Assembly (NCBI GenBank): GCA_041608535.1
Contig: JBFISM010000005.1
Location: 1-57,496 of the forward strand
Direction: 5' to 3'
Length of the DNA: 57,496 nt
DNA from: JBFISM01 sp041608535
GTDB taxonomy: Bacteria; Actinomycetota; Acidimicrobiia; Spongiisociales; UBA5794
Part shown: positions 50,921 through 57,235 of the stretch, in pieces
Layout: the number at the start of each line of letters is the position of its first letter
How positions within the stretch are numbered: position 1 is the stretch's first letter
The notes under the pieces: generated by a model
What the model was told of the DNA's origin: nothing
The model's database searches: none
What the model saw: only the letters and a program-made list of their open reading frames with translations
Program-made: the position numbers and the translations under genes

Positions 50921-51508
50921 TCACTCGCTCCCCACTCGCACCGCAAAGCGGCCGTGGGCGGCGAGGTTCTCCTCCATCTCCTCATGGAGACGGGCGATCA
51001 CCCGAGATGCCACGATCGCCCCGGGAATCACCCGGCAGCCGATCTCCACCGCCGCCTCGATCTCGACGAGGGGCCCGCTGAAGAGCAGGTAGCCCTTCCC
51101 GCCGAGACCGTCGGCGAGGAAGATCTCGCGCAACGCAACCTCGGCGCCCTTGAGCCCGGCATCTGCCGCCACGATCACCGAAGCCACCGAAACCGTCTCG
51201 ATCACCCCCAGCGCCTCCCCGGTGGCCTTGCGCCTGCCTCCGCTGAGCGCCCCGGCCAGCTGGGGGTGAGGATCGGGGAGGAACATGCGGTCGACGACGT
51301 GATCGCCACTCACCAGCGCCGCCGCGTCGAGGGCCTCTTCGACGTCGGCAACCGTGCCGCTCAACAGGATCAGATAGCGGCCGGGCTGCACCGTGCCCGT
51401 CCGGATCACGTCGAGCCCGGCACGTTTCACCATGGCGTCCCCGGCGACGATCCCGGCCGCGACCGAATCCAGCTCGAGCAAGGCAACGGCATCGGCGAAG
51501 TCGACCAT
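50921..51508 (-). CDS. BMC-T shell protein, single-layer (tandem-domain) type
   Basis: A 195-aa tandem-domain shell protein that forms trimers taking the place of hexamers. Domain 1: ALLELDSVAAGIVAGDAMVKRAGLDVI and GRYLILLSGTVADVEEALDA. Domain 2: ALGVIETVSVASVIVAADAGLK and GKGYLLFSGPLVEIEAAVEIG. The AAGIVAGDAMVKRA / VASVIVAADAGLK repeats are BMC-domain hallmarks. It resembles the BMC-T1 type of Haliangium by memory. ATG 51508 abuts the aldehyde dehydrogenase stop. Pore residues cannot be placed without a model. Confidence 0.92.
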   Translation of the reverse strand: MVDFADAVALLELDSVAAGIVAGDAMVKRAGLDVIRTGTVQPGRYLILLSGTVADVEEALDAAALVSGDHVVDRMFLPDPHPQLAGALSGGRRKATGEALGVIETVSVASVIVAADAGLKGAEVALREIFLADGLGGKGYLLFSGPLVEIEAAVEIGCRVIPGAIVASRVIARLHEEMEENLAAHGRFAVRVGSE

Positions 51509-52966
51509 TCAGACGATCCGCAGCGCTCCAACCACGCTCACCCGTCGGGGACGGGAGAACGTTCGCGGTCTCGTGAGCCCATCGCCGGTTGGGCTGGCGA
51601 TGGAGAAGGAGGTGTACCCCTCGCCGCCTTCGCCCAGCCCGGAGAAGAATGGTCCGTTGGCAACGAAGATCGAGCAGTTCATGGCCCGGGCCATTCGTGT
51701 GATGGTCTCGACGTTGGTGGAGTGGATGCCGGCGGTGTGGCGAAATCCGTGCTCGACGCGCACGGCGAGATCGATGGCCACGTCCACGTTGGGCACGCTC
51801 GTGACCGGAAACACCGGCATCATCTGCTCCGTCCACACCAAGTTGTGCTCGTTGGGCACCTCGGCCACGACGAGACGCACGTCCTCGGCCACCTGCACAC
51901 CGATCTCGGCGAGGATGGTTGCTGCGTTCTTCCCGATGAATGCGGGATTGATCTTGCCGGGCTTGTTGGGCGGCCCCATTTCGGAGAAGATCACCCGCTC
52001 CAGCCGTTTGAGCTCGTGTTCCTTGAGCACGTAGGCGCTGCTGGCGGCCATTGCCCGCACCAGCCGCGGTGCCACCGCTGCAACGACGATCGCTTCTTTT
52101 TCATCGGTACAGATCACGTTGTTGTCGAACGATGCTCCGGCCACGATCGCCGCTGCCGCTCGCTCGATGTCGGCGGTCTCGTCGACGACCACCGGCGGGT
52201 TGCCCGGTCCCGCCGCAACCGCACGTTTGTCGGTGGCGAGCGCCTCGCGGACGACGCCGGGTCCTCCGGTGACGAGCAGCATGCGAATGTCGCGGTGGTG
52301 CATCAGCGCCTTGGCGCTCTCCAGCGTCGGCTCGGCGATGGCGGTGACGAGATCGTGCGGACCGCCGGCGGCGACGACGGCGCGATTGATGAGCCGAATG
52401 TTCTCGGCCGAGGTCGCCTTGGCGTTGGGGTGGACGTTGAAGACCACGGCATTGCCCGCCGACACGATGGAGATGGTGTTGTTGATGATCGTCGATGTCG
52501 GGTTGGTGGTGGGCGTGATGGCGCCCACCAGCCCCATGGGTGCCCATTCGGTGACGGTCATCCCGGCGTCGCCGGTCACCGCTTGTGGTTCGAGGTCTTC
52601 GGGCCCCGGTGTCTTCGTCGTCACCAGGCGGTTCTTGATGACCTTGTCCTCGGCGCGGCCCAGCCCTGTCTCCGTTGCGGCGAGCATCGCCAGGTTCTCG
52701 GACTCACGCAACATGGCCGTGCGAATCCCTTCGACGATCGTCTTGCGCCGTTCGAGCCCCATGTCGGCGTATACCGTTTGGGCACGCTTGGCCGCAGCCA
52801 CGGCTTCATCGATCGTGCCGTAGATGCCGTCGCCGAGCCGGCCCGCCTCGGCGAGATCCTCACGTGCCGCCAGCGATGCCGCCGGCCGTGCGGTGGATAC
52901 GTCACCCAGCCGCTCTCTCACCCGGGCGATGATGTCCTGGACGTCGCCGTCGGTCAGCTCCCGCAT
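51509..52966 (-). CDS. BMC acylating aldehyde dehydrogenase (PduP/EutE-like)
   Basis: CoA-acylating aldehyde dehydrogenase of 485 aa, here most likely oxidising acetaldehyde to acetyl-CoA inside the shell. Residues 1-22 (RELTDGDVQDIIARVRERL) form an amphipathic helix joined by an Ala-rich linker to the enzyme, a typical encapsulation peptide. The catalytic Cys286 is in FDNNVICTDEKEA. NAD-binding segments are GLVGAITPTTNPTSTIINNT and LLVTGGPGVV; the C-terminal SIFVANGPFFSGLGEGGEGY pattern is that of the PduP group. It is embedded between shell genes. Confidence 0.94.
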   Translation of the reverse strand: MRELTDGDVQDIIARVRERLGDVSTARPAASLAAREDLAEAGRLGDGIYGTIDEAVAAAKRAQTVYADMGLERRKTIVEGIRTAMLRESENLAMLAATETGLGRAEDKVIKNRLVTTKTPGPEDLEPQAVTGDAGMTVTEWAPMGLVGAITPTTNPTSTIINNTISIVSAGNAVVFNVHPNAKATSAENIRLINRAVVAAGGPHDLVTAIAEPTLESAKALMHHRDIRMLLVTGGPGVVREALATDKRAVAAGPGNPPVVVDETADIERAAAAIVAGASFDNNVICTDEKEAIVVAAVAPRLVRAMAASSAYVLKEHELKRLERVIFSEMGPPNKPGKINPAFIGKNAATILAEIGVQVAEDVRLVVAEVPNEHNLVWTEQMMPVFPVTSVPNVDVAIDLAVRVEHGFRHTAGIHSTNVETITRMARAMNCSIFVANGPFFSGLGEGGEGYTSFSIASPTGDGLTRPRTFSRPRRVSVVGALRIV

Positions 52967-52988
52967 CGCCTCGTCCCCATCCCGCTCG

Positions 52989-53276
52989 TCACTTCAGATA
53001 CCTCTCGTCTCCGCCGATCTCCCAGGAGTCGACGATGGCCATGACCACGGCGTCGCAAGGCCGCTCGTGGGTGTATTCGGTTTGGCGGGCCGAGCTGCCG
53101 CTGGCGTACATGACCACTTCGTCCTTGCCGGCCCCCACGGCGTCCACGGCCACGACGTAGCCACCGGTGGGCGTGTTGTCCACATCGAGCTGCTCGAGCA
53201 GCAAGAACTTCAAACCCTCGAGCCTCGGCTCCTTGCGGCTGGCGACCACCGTGCCTGCCACCCGGGCTAGCAACAT
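52989..53276 (-). CDS. BMC-P pentameric vertex protein, copy 1
   Basis: A 95-aa EutN/CcmL-family protein: MLLARVAGTVVASRKEPRLEG, LLLEQLDVDNTPTGGYVVAVDAVGAG, VVMYASGSSARQTEYTH and AVVMAIVDSWEIGG. It lies 27 nt after BMC-H and 22 nt before the aldehyde dehydrogenase gene. The three BMC-P proteins of this locus are clearly diverged from each other, so they are not recent duplicates. Confidence 0.94.
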   Translation of the reverse strand: MLLARVAGTVVASRKEPRLEGLKFLLLEQLDVDNTPTGGYVVAVDAVGAGKDEVVMYASGSSARQTEYTHERPCDAVVMAIVDSWEIGGDERYLK

Positions 53277-53303
53277 CGCGCTCTCCGTTCTCGGTCGGTG
53301 TCC

Positions 53304-53588
53304 TTACTCCGCAGCTCTGCCCAGCGGCAGGACCTGGTCGATCGTATCGTGGGGTCGAGCGATGACGTGGCTGCTCACGACCTCGCCGACGCGTTCGGCG
53401 CCACGCACCCCGGCGTCGACCGCAGCCTTGACGGCGGCGACGTCCCCCCGGATGACTGCGGTGACATATCCGCCCCCGGTCTCCTCGTAGGAGACCAGCT
53501 CGACCTTGGCCGCCTTCACCATGGCGTCAGCCGCTTCGACCATCGCCGGAAAGCTCCTGGCCTCGATCATTCCCAATGCGTCAGCCAT
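53304..53588 (-). CDS. BMC-H hexameric shell protein (PduA/EutM-like)
   Basis: A 94-aa single-BMC-domain protein, the only hexamer gene here and so the main facet component. It has MADALGMIEARSFPAMVEAADAMVKAAKVEL, with the central-pore loop EETGGGYVTAVIRGDVAAVKAAVDAG (shown in parts of the canonical ExxGxGxVT pattern) and the conserved HVIARPHDTID near the C-terminus. Pore residues GGG are small, as in pores passing polar metabolites. A good GAGAGGAG site lies before ATG. The 93-bp gap upstream could hold an extra promoter or processing site giving higher hexamer expression. Confidence 0.95.
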   Translation of the reverse strand: MADALGMIEARSFPAMVEAADAMVKAAKVELVSYEETGGGYVTAVIRGDVAAVKAAVDAGVRGAERVGEVVSSHVIARPHDTIDQVLPLGRAAE

Positions 53589-53656
53589 CGGCTGCTCCTC
53601 TCGTCGGTTCGGTTGGTTTCATGTGCCGGCCTGCCGTTGCAGCGAGCCTCGATGTG

Positions 53657-53690
53657 GATCACCCATGCGCGCCCGATTCGATCACCCATG
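53657..53690 (-). repeat. 11-bp direct repeat at the end of the BMC-T gene
   Basis: GATCACCCATG (plus strand) occurs at 53657-53667 and 53680-53690, a 23-bp spacing, spanning the stop codon of the double-stacking BMC-T gene and the gap before BMC-H. It could be a protein-binding site or chance duplication. Confidence 0.5.
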
Positions 53691-54308
53691 GGTACGTCCT
53701 TCGATGCCTTCGAGGGAGGCGACGGCGGCCCGCCAGCCCACGTCGATGTCGGCTTCCTCGCCACCGAGGTACACCCGGCCCACGGCGCCGAAGGCCCGCA
53801 CCTCGAGAACATTGATCGCCGCGGCCTTCTCCGCCTCGTTGGCGGCAAGCGCCGCATAAGCCGCCGGGTTGCACTCCAGGACGTAGAGGGTCTGGCCCGG
53901 GGTGATCATCTGCCCGTGGCGCATCCGATTGATGAGCTGGGCCTGGTGGTCGTCGATACGGCGCACGATCTGGCTGGAGAGGATCTCGGGCTTGAGCCGG
54001 TCGGACTCCTCGAGACCGATGGCATCGAGGATGGCCGCGCCGGCGCCACGGGTCTCTGCCTGATCCGGCGAGTGGATCTCCAACATGCCGAAGACCCGTT
54101 CCACGATCTGCATGCCGGGCTTGACCTCGTTCGACTTGAGGGCGACGTCCGTCAGCCGGTTGATCTCGATGCCCGGAGAGATCTCGACGAACAGCGATGC
54201 CTCATACGCCAGCGGGAGGAAGCCGGACGCCGTGGTCCCGATGAACGCCGCGTACTGGGGCTGGAGACTGTCGAGGAACACAAAGGAACGCAGCTCAATA
54301 TTGCTCAC
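53682..54308 (-). CDS. BMC-T shell protein, double-stacking (CsoS1D-like) type
   Basis: A 208-aa tandem BMC protein. The opening IELRSFVFLDSLQPQYAAFIG, GFLPLAYEASLFVEISPGIE, then VKPGMQIVERVFGMLEIHSPDQAE and the second half ITPGQTLYVLECNPAAYAALAANEAEK closely resemble the T2/T3 shell proteins of Haliangium as I remember them. These stack as two trimers with a gated pore. Such gated tiles are thought to admit large substrates or cofactors. GTG 54308 has GGGAGG upstream and overlaps deoC by 14 nt. Confidence 0.9.
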   Translation of the reverse strand: MSNIELRSFVFLDSLQPQYAAFIGTTASGFLPLAYEASLFVEISPGIEINRLTDVALKSNEVKPGMQIVERVFGMLEIHSPDQAETRGAGAAILDAIGLEESDRLKPEILSSQIVRRIDDHQAQLINRMRHGQMITPGQTLYVLECNPAAYAALAANEAEKAAAINVLEVRAFGAVGRVYLGGEEADIDVGWRAAVASLEGIEGRTHG

Positions 54309-55143
54309 TCGTGGTACCTCCCGTGACGATGGCGATGCCCGCCGACGCTCCGATGCGGGTCGCTCCGGCCGCGATCATCTCCTGGGCATCTTCTCTGCTC
54401 CGCACGCCGCCGGAGGCCTTGATCCCCATGGTGGGTCCCACCGTCTCCCGCATGAGCAGTACGTCGTGAATCGTGGCGCCGCCACCGGCGAACCCGGTGG
54501 ACGTCTTGACGTAGTCGGCCTTGGCGCGCTGCGCCAGATGCGACGCCATTACCTTCTGCTCATCGGTGAGAAGGGAGGTCTCGATGATCACCTTGTTGAG
54601 AGCACCCACCTCACGACACGCATCGGATACCTTGGCGATGTCACGTTGCACGAGGTCGAAGTCTCCGGACTTCAGGGCGCCGATGTTGATGACCATGTCG
54701 ATCTCCCTGGCGCCATCGCGCAGAACTCGCCGTGTCTCCATGGCTTTGATCTCGGGCGGCGTCGCACCGAAGGGGAAACCGACCACCGAAGCGACCTTGA
54801 CATCGGTGCCGCGAACATTGCCGGCGCATCGTTTCACCCAGGTCGGGTTCACGCACACCGAAGCAAAGCCGTACTCGATGGCCTCGGCACACAACTTGTC
54901 GATGTCCTCCTCGGTGGCGTCCGGCTTGAGCAAGGTGTGATCGATGTATTTGGCGAGATCCGTCGGCACGTCGGATCCATGGCCGTAGAAGCTGACGCGA
55001 TCGGCCCCGTTGGCCACGACGCGTCGTACTCGATCCGGGCTGTGTGCCGCACAGGAGCCGTGGCAGTCCGCACAGGGATCGGTGCCGCGGAGCGTGGCCA
55101 GCACCTCCTTCGTGACCGCATCGATCAGCTCCTGCCGGCTCAC
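54295..55143 (-). CDS. deoC: BMC deoxyribose-phosphate aldolase with targeting peptide
   Basis: Class I aldolase of 282 aa splitting 2-deoxyribose-5-phosphate into glyceraldehyde-3-phosphate and acetaldehyde. The barrel has the Schiff-base Lys213 (YVKTSTGFAGGGAT), Lys242 (GIKASGGVRS) and Asp149 (EIDMVINIG). It is about 60 residues longer than ordinary DeoC at the N-terminus. Residues 2-18 (SRQELIDAVTKEVLATL) form an amphipathic encapsulation helix; residues 22-34 hold a Cys cluster (C24-x2-C27-x3-C31, plus His28 and His34). GTG 55143 overlaps the rpiB-like stop (GTGA). It is the probable signature enzyme of the compartment. Confidence 0.94.
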   Translation of the reverse strand: MSRQELIDAVTKEVLATLRGTDPCADCHGSCAAHSPDRVRRVVANGADRVSFYGHGSDVPTDLAKYIDHTLLKPDATEEDIDKLCAEAIEYGFASVCVNPTWVKRCAGNVRGTDVKVASVVGFPFGATPPEIKAMETRRVLRDGAREIDMVINIGALKSGDFDLVQRDIAKVSDACREVGALNKVIIETSLLTDEQKVMASHLAQRAKADYVKTSTGFAGGGATIHDVLLMRETVGPTMGIKASGGVRSREDAQEMIAAGATRIGASAGIAIVTGGTTSEQY

Positions 55144-55730
55144 GACGCACTCCGCAGGTAACGGTCCTCGATGGCGTCGATCTTGGCCACACGATTGGCG
55201 TGACGTCCCCCCGCCCACGGCGTGGCCAGCCAAGCCTCGACGATCTGTATGGCCAGGCTGGCTCCGATGAGGCCGGCTCCTAGCGTCAGCACATTGGCAT
55301 GGTTGTGCTCCCGGGAGTTGCGGGCGCTCGAGATGTCGTAGCACAGCGCGGCCCGCACGCCGGGCACCTTGTTGGCGACCATCGCCGATCCGATCCCGGC
55401 ACCGTCGACGACCACGCCCCAATGCGCCTCGCCGGACGAGACTCGTTGCGCAACGGCATGGGCAAAGTCGGGATAGTCGACTGACTCACCACTGTGCGTG
55501 CCGCAGTCGATCACGGTATGACCGATCTCCTTGAGACGGAAGCCGATCCGCTCCTTGAGGGGGTATCCACCGTGGTCGGCACCAATCGCCACGACGTCGC
55601 CCCGAACTGTCTGGCGAGGCGACGCCGGCTCGGCGGCGGGCTCCGACGTGTCCGCCGTGGTCCCGAGACCGTCGACCACCTGGCTCACCAGTGCCCGCAC
55701 CTCGGCTTCGGTCGGGAGTGATCCGCTCAC
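55140..55730 (-). CDS. BMC RpiB/LacAB-like sugar-phosphate isomerase, altered active site
   Basis: A 196-aa protein. Residues 5-22 (LPTEAEVRALVSQVVDGL) are an amphipathic helix, then a Ser/Thr/Pro/Ala linker to about 44, then an RpiB fold: AIGADHGGYPLKERIG, GTHSGESVDYPDFA, GIGSAMVANKVPGVRAALC, SREHNHANVLTLGA. Asp52, His53 and His142 match RpiB substrate-handling residues. The catalytic Cys of the E. coli-type CGTGIG loop is Asp109 and the next Thr is Ala111 (DGAGIG). No equivalent of the mycobacterial catalytic Glu is seen either. Its reaction is therefore uncertain. It overlaps the regulator (GTGA) and deoC (GTGA). Confidence 0.87.
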   Translation of the reverse strand: MSGSLPTEAEVRALVSQVVDGLGTTADTSEPAAEPASPRQTVRGDVVAIGADHGGYPLKERIGFRLKEIGHTVIDCGTHSGESVDYPDFAHAVAQRVSSGEAHWGVVVDGAGIGSAMVANKVPGVRAALCYDISSARNSREHNHANVLTLGAGLIGASLAIQIVEAWLATPWAGGRHANRVAKIDAIEDRYLRSAS

Positions 55731-56092
55731 GCCGGTCTCCGTTGCGCCGATGGCAGCGGACGCCGGCGTTGCGACCGCCCCATGTCTTGTTGACCGCCCG
55801 CGGAATCGACGGGCTGCGGCTCCGGTTCCTTGGCGAGTCGCACGAGTCGGCGCAGCGGCTCACTGATCGGGCTCCCTCGATCGATGGCGATGGTACGTGA
55901 TCGTCCGATGCGTTCCTCGGTGACCACACCGGTCTCGAGCAGCCGGTTCACCTCACGCATGACGGTGGTCTGATCAACATCGATGGCTCGAGCCAGATCA
56001 GAGAGGGTGCGTGGCCTGGGGGAGCGGAAAAACAGCTCAATCAGCAAATCCTTCAGCGTTTCCGTTCGTAGGAGCGGACTGATGTCGTGCAC
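55727..56092 (-). CDS. Winged-helix transcriptional regulator of the BMC operon
   Basis: A 121-aa DNA-binding protein from GTG 56092. The wHTH spans about residues 8-75: LLRTETLKDLLIELFFRSP, TLSDLARAIDVDQTTVMREV (recognition helix) and NRLLETGVVTEERIGRSRTI (wing), ArsR/MarR-like. The C-terminal 40 residues are Pro/Arg/Gln-rich with no ligand domain. In-frame starts at 56146 and 56161 exist, but they lie across a near-consensus promoter whose -10 box is 7 nt before GTG 56092. It is the first gene of the BMC operon and probably autoregulates; the effector is unknown. Confidence 0.78.
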   Translation of the reverse strand: MHDISPLLRTETLKDLLIELFFRSPRPRTLSDLARAIDVDQTTVMREVNRLLETGVVTEERIGRSRTIAIDRGSPISEPLRRLVRLAKEPEPQPVDSAGGQQDMGRSQRRRPLPSAQRRPA

Positions 56093-56099
56093 TGCTCGC

Positions 56100-56127
56100 A
56101 GTATAACTTGCGGATCACGCAGATCAA
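56100..56127 (-). promoter_or_regulatory. Promoter of the BMC operon, leaderless
   Basis: On the minus strand TTGATC (56122-56127), 16-nt spacer, TATACT (56100-56105), 7 nt, GTG 56092. The surrounding 60 bp are notably AT-rich for this window. GTGATTGATC and GTGATCC occur near the -35 box, a possible operator half-site pair. Confidence 0.62.
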
Positions 56128-56211
56128 TCACCGATAGTAAAATCATTGCTGCTGATCTCACAGAACATCCTGCAGAGCAAGCAGATGCGCCCCCTCGACG
56201 GTTGCCACGGG

Positions 56212-56217
56212 TAGGTT
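56212..56217 (+). promoter_or_regulatory. -10 box, leaderless-type, sodX
   Basis: TAGGTT, 7 nt, ATG 56225. It lies about 85 bp from the divergent BMC promoter, so both could respond to proteins bound between them. Confidence 0.42.
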
Positions 56218-56224
56218 TGTCCCG

Positions 56225-57235
56225 ATGCGACGGCAGCGATCATCAGCGGCTCGCCTCCCGCCGTGGCGCCGGCTTCGCCGCTACGCCATCGCCCACCACT
56301 CGATGGCGCCCGCGCTGTTCCCCGGGGACTTCGTCGTCGCCATCCACACAACCCGGATCCGACGCGGTGACATCGTGGTGCTCCGCCACCCCACCCGCCT
56401 CGACGTCGAGCTGGTCAAGCGGGTCGTCGGTCTCCCCTACGAGCGGGTCGACGTCACGGGAGGCGCCATCGCCATCGACGGAGTCGCCATGCCGGAGCTG
56501 GGAACGGCCACCGAGGCGGCCGACGGCAGCTGGGATCTCGAGGACGAGCTCTTCGTGCTGGGAGACAATCGCGCCGCATCCACCGAGGACTCCCGCAACC
56601 TGGGCGGTATTCCAGTCGAATCAGGGGTGTGGCGAGTAGTCTGGCGCTACTGGCCACCCCGCCGCACCCTGGGTCCGGCGATTCGGCGCGACGTGGCTGG
56701 TCCTGCTCTGCGGGACCGGCAGCCACGGAGTCGGCCCGCGGCGCAGGGGTCGCCTGCGAACACGCACGAGGAGTACGGAGGTTCCACTGTGGACATGGTT
56801 GTGCGCAAAGACGTAGCAGCGCCGGCCGACGTCGTCTGGGCGATCATCACCGATCTGGATCGCTCCCCCGAGATCATCACCGGTATCGACGGCGTGGAGC
56901 GGCTCGACACCGGCAGCGGGTTCGATGTGGGCACCCGCTGGCGCGAGACCCGGACGATGTTTGGCCGCGAGGCGACCGAGGAGATGGAGGTCACGGCACT
57001 CGACCCGGGGCGCTCCTACACCGTGGAAGCCGATGGGCACAACGTGCACTATGTGTCGACGCTGTCGCTCGAACCGACCGAAGGTGGCACCCGGATCACG
57101 ATGAGCTTCACCGCACAACCAGACGGTCTGATCAGCAAAGTGCTGGCCAACACCGTGGGGCGGTTGATGATCGGCACGACCCGCAAGGCGCTGCAACGCG
57201 ATCTCGAGGACATCGCTGCGGCAGCGGCACGCTAA
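56225..57235 (+). CDS. sodX: Nickel-SOD maturation protease (SodX, S26) in frame with an SRPBCC domain
   Basis: One uninterrupted frame of 336 aa. Residues 20-145 are a signal-peptidase-like S26 protease: Ser26 in AHHSMAPALFPGD, Lys65 in ELVKRVVGLPYE, and the C-terminal LGDNRAASTEDSRNLGG and RYWPPRRTLGP. This compact, membrane-segment-free form is the SodX type that trims the SodN propeptide. An Arg/Pro/Ala-rich linker (about 155-185) leads to an SRPBCC domain (189-336: VVRKDVAAPADVVWAIITDL, ITMSFTAQPDGLISKVLANT). No stop separates them, yet a good ribosome-binding site and GTG lie at the domain boundary. It may be a fusion, or two in-frame products. The partner sodN is at 49814. Confidence 0.82.
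   Translation: MRRQRSSAARLPPWRRLRRYAIAHHSMAPALFPGDFVVAIHTTRIRRGDIVVLRHPTRLDVELVKRVVGLPYERVDVTGGAIAIDGVAMPELGTATEAADGSWDLEDELFVLGDNRAASTEDSRNLGGIPVESGVWRVVWRYWPPRRTLGPAIRRDVAGPALRDRQPRSRPAAQGSPANTHEEYGGSTVDMVVRKDVAAPADVVWAIITDLDRSPEIITGIDGVERLDTGSGFDVGTRWRETRTMFGREATEEMEVTALDPGRSYTVEADGHNVHYVSTLSLEPTEGGTRITMSFTAQPDGLISKVLANTVGRLMIGTTRKALQRDLEDIAAAAAR
56777..56791 (+). promoter_or_regulatory. Internal ribosome-binding site and GTG start inside the sodX frame
   Basis: GGAGG (56777-56781), 7-nt spacer, GTG 56789, exactly at the start of the SRPBCC domain and in frame with sodX. It would make a separate protein of about 148 aa (GTG-GAC-ATG-GTT). Confidence 0.6.

Noticed and set aside
50774..53044. 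Plus-strand frame of about 750 codons opposite the BMC shell genes
   Set aside because: His/Arg/Gly-rich antisense of aldehyde dehydrogenase and shell genes.
56093..56161. Longer N-terminus for the BMC regulator (starts at 56161 or 56146)
   Set aside because: That stretch contains a near-consensus promoter ending at GTG 56092 and adds residues not expected for this wHTH family. Not fully excluded.
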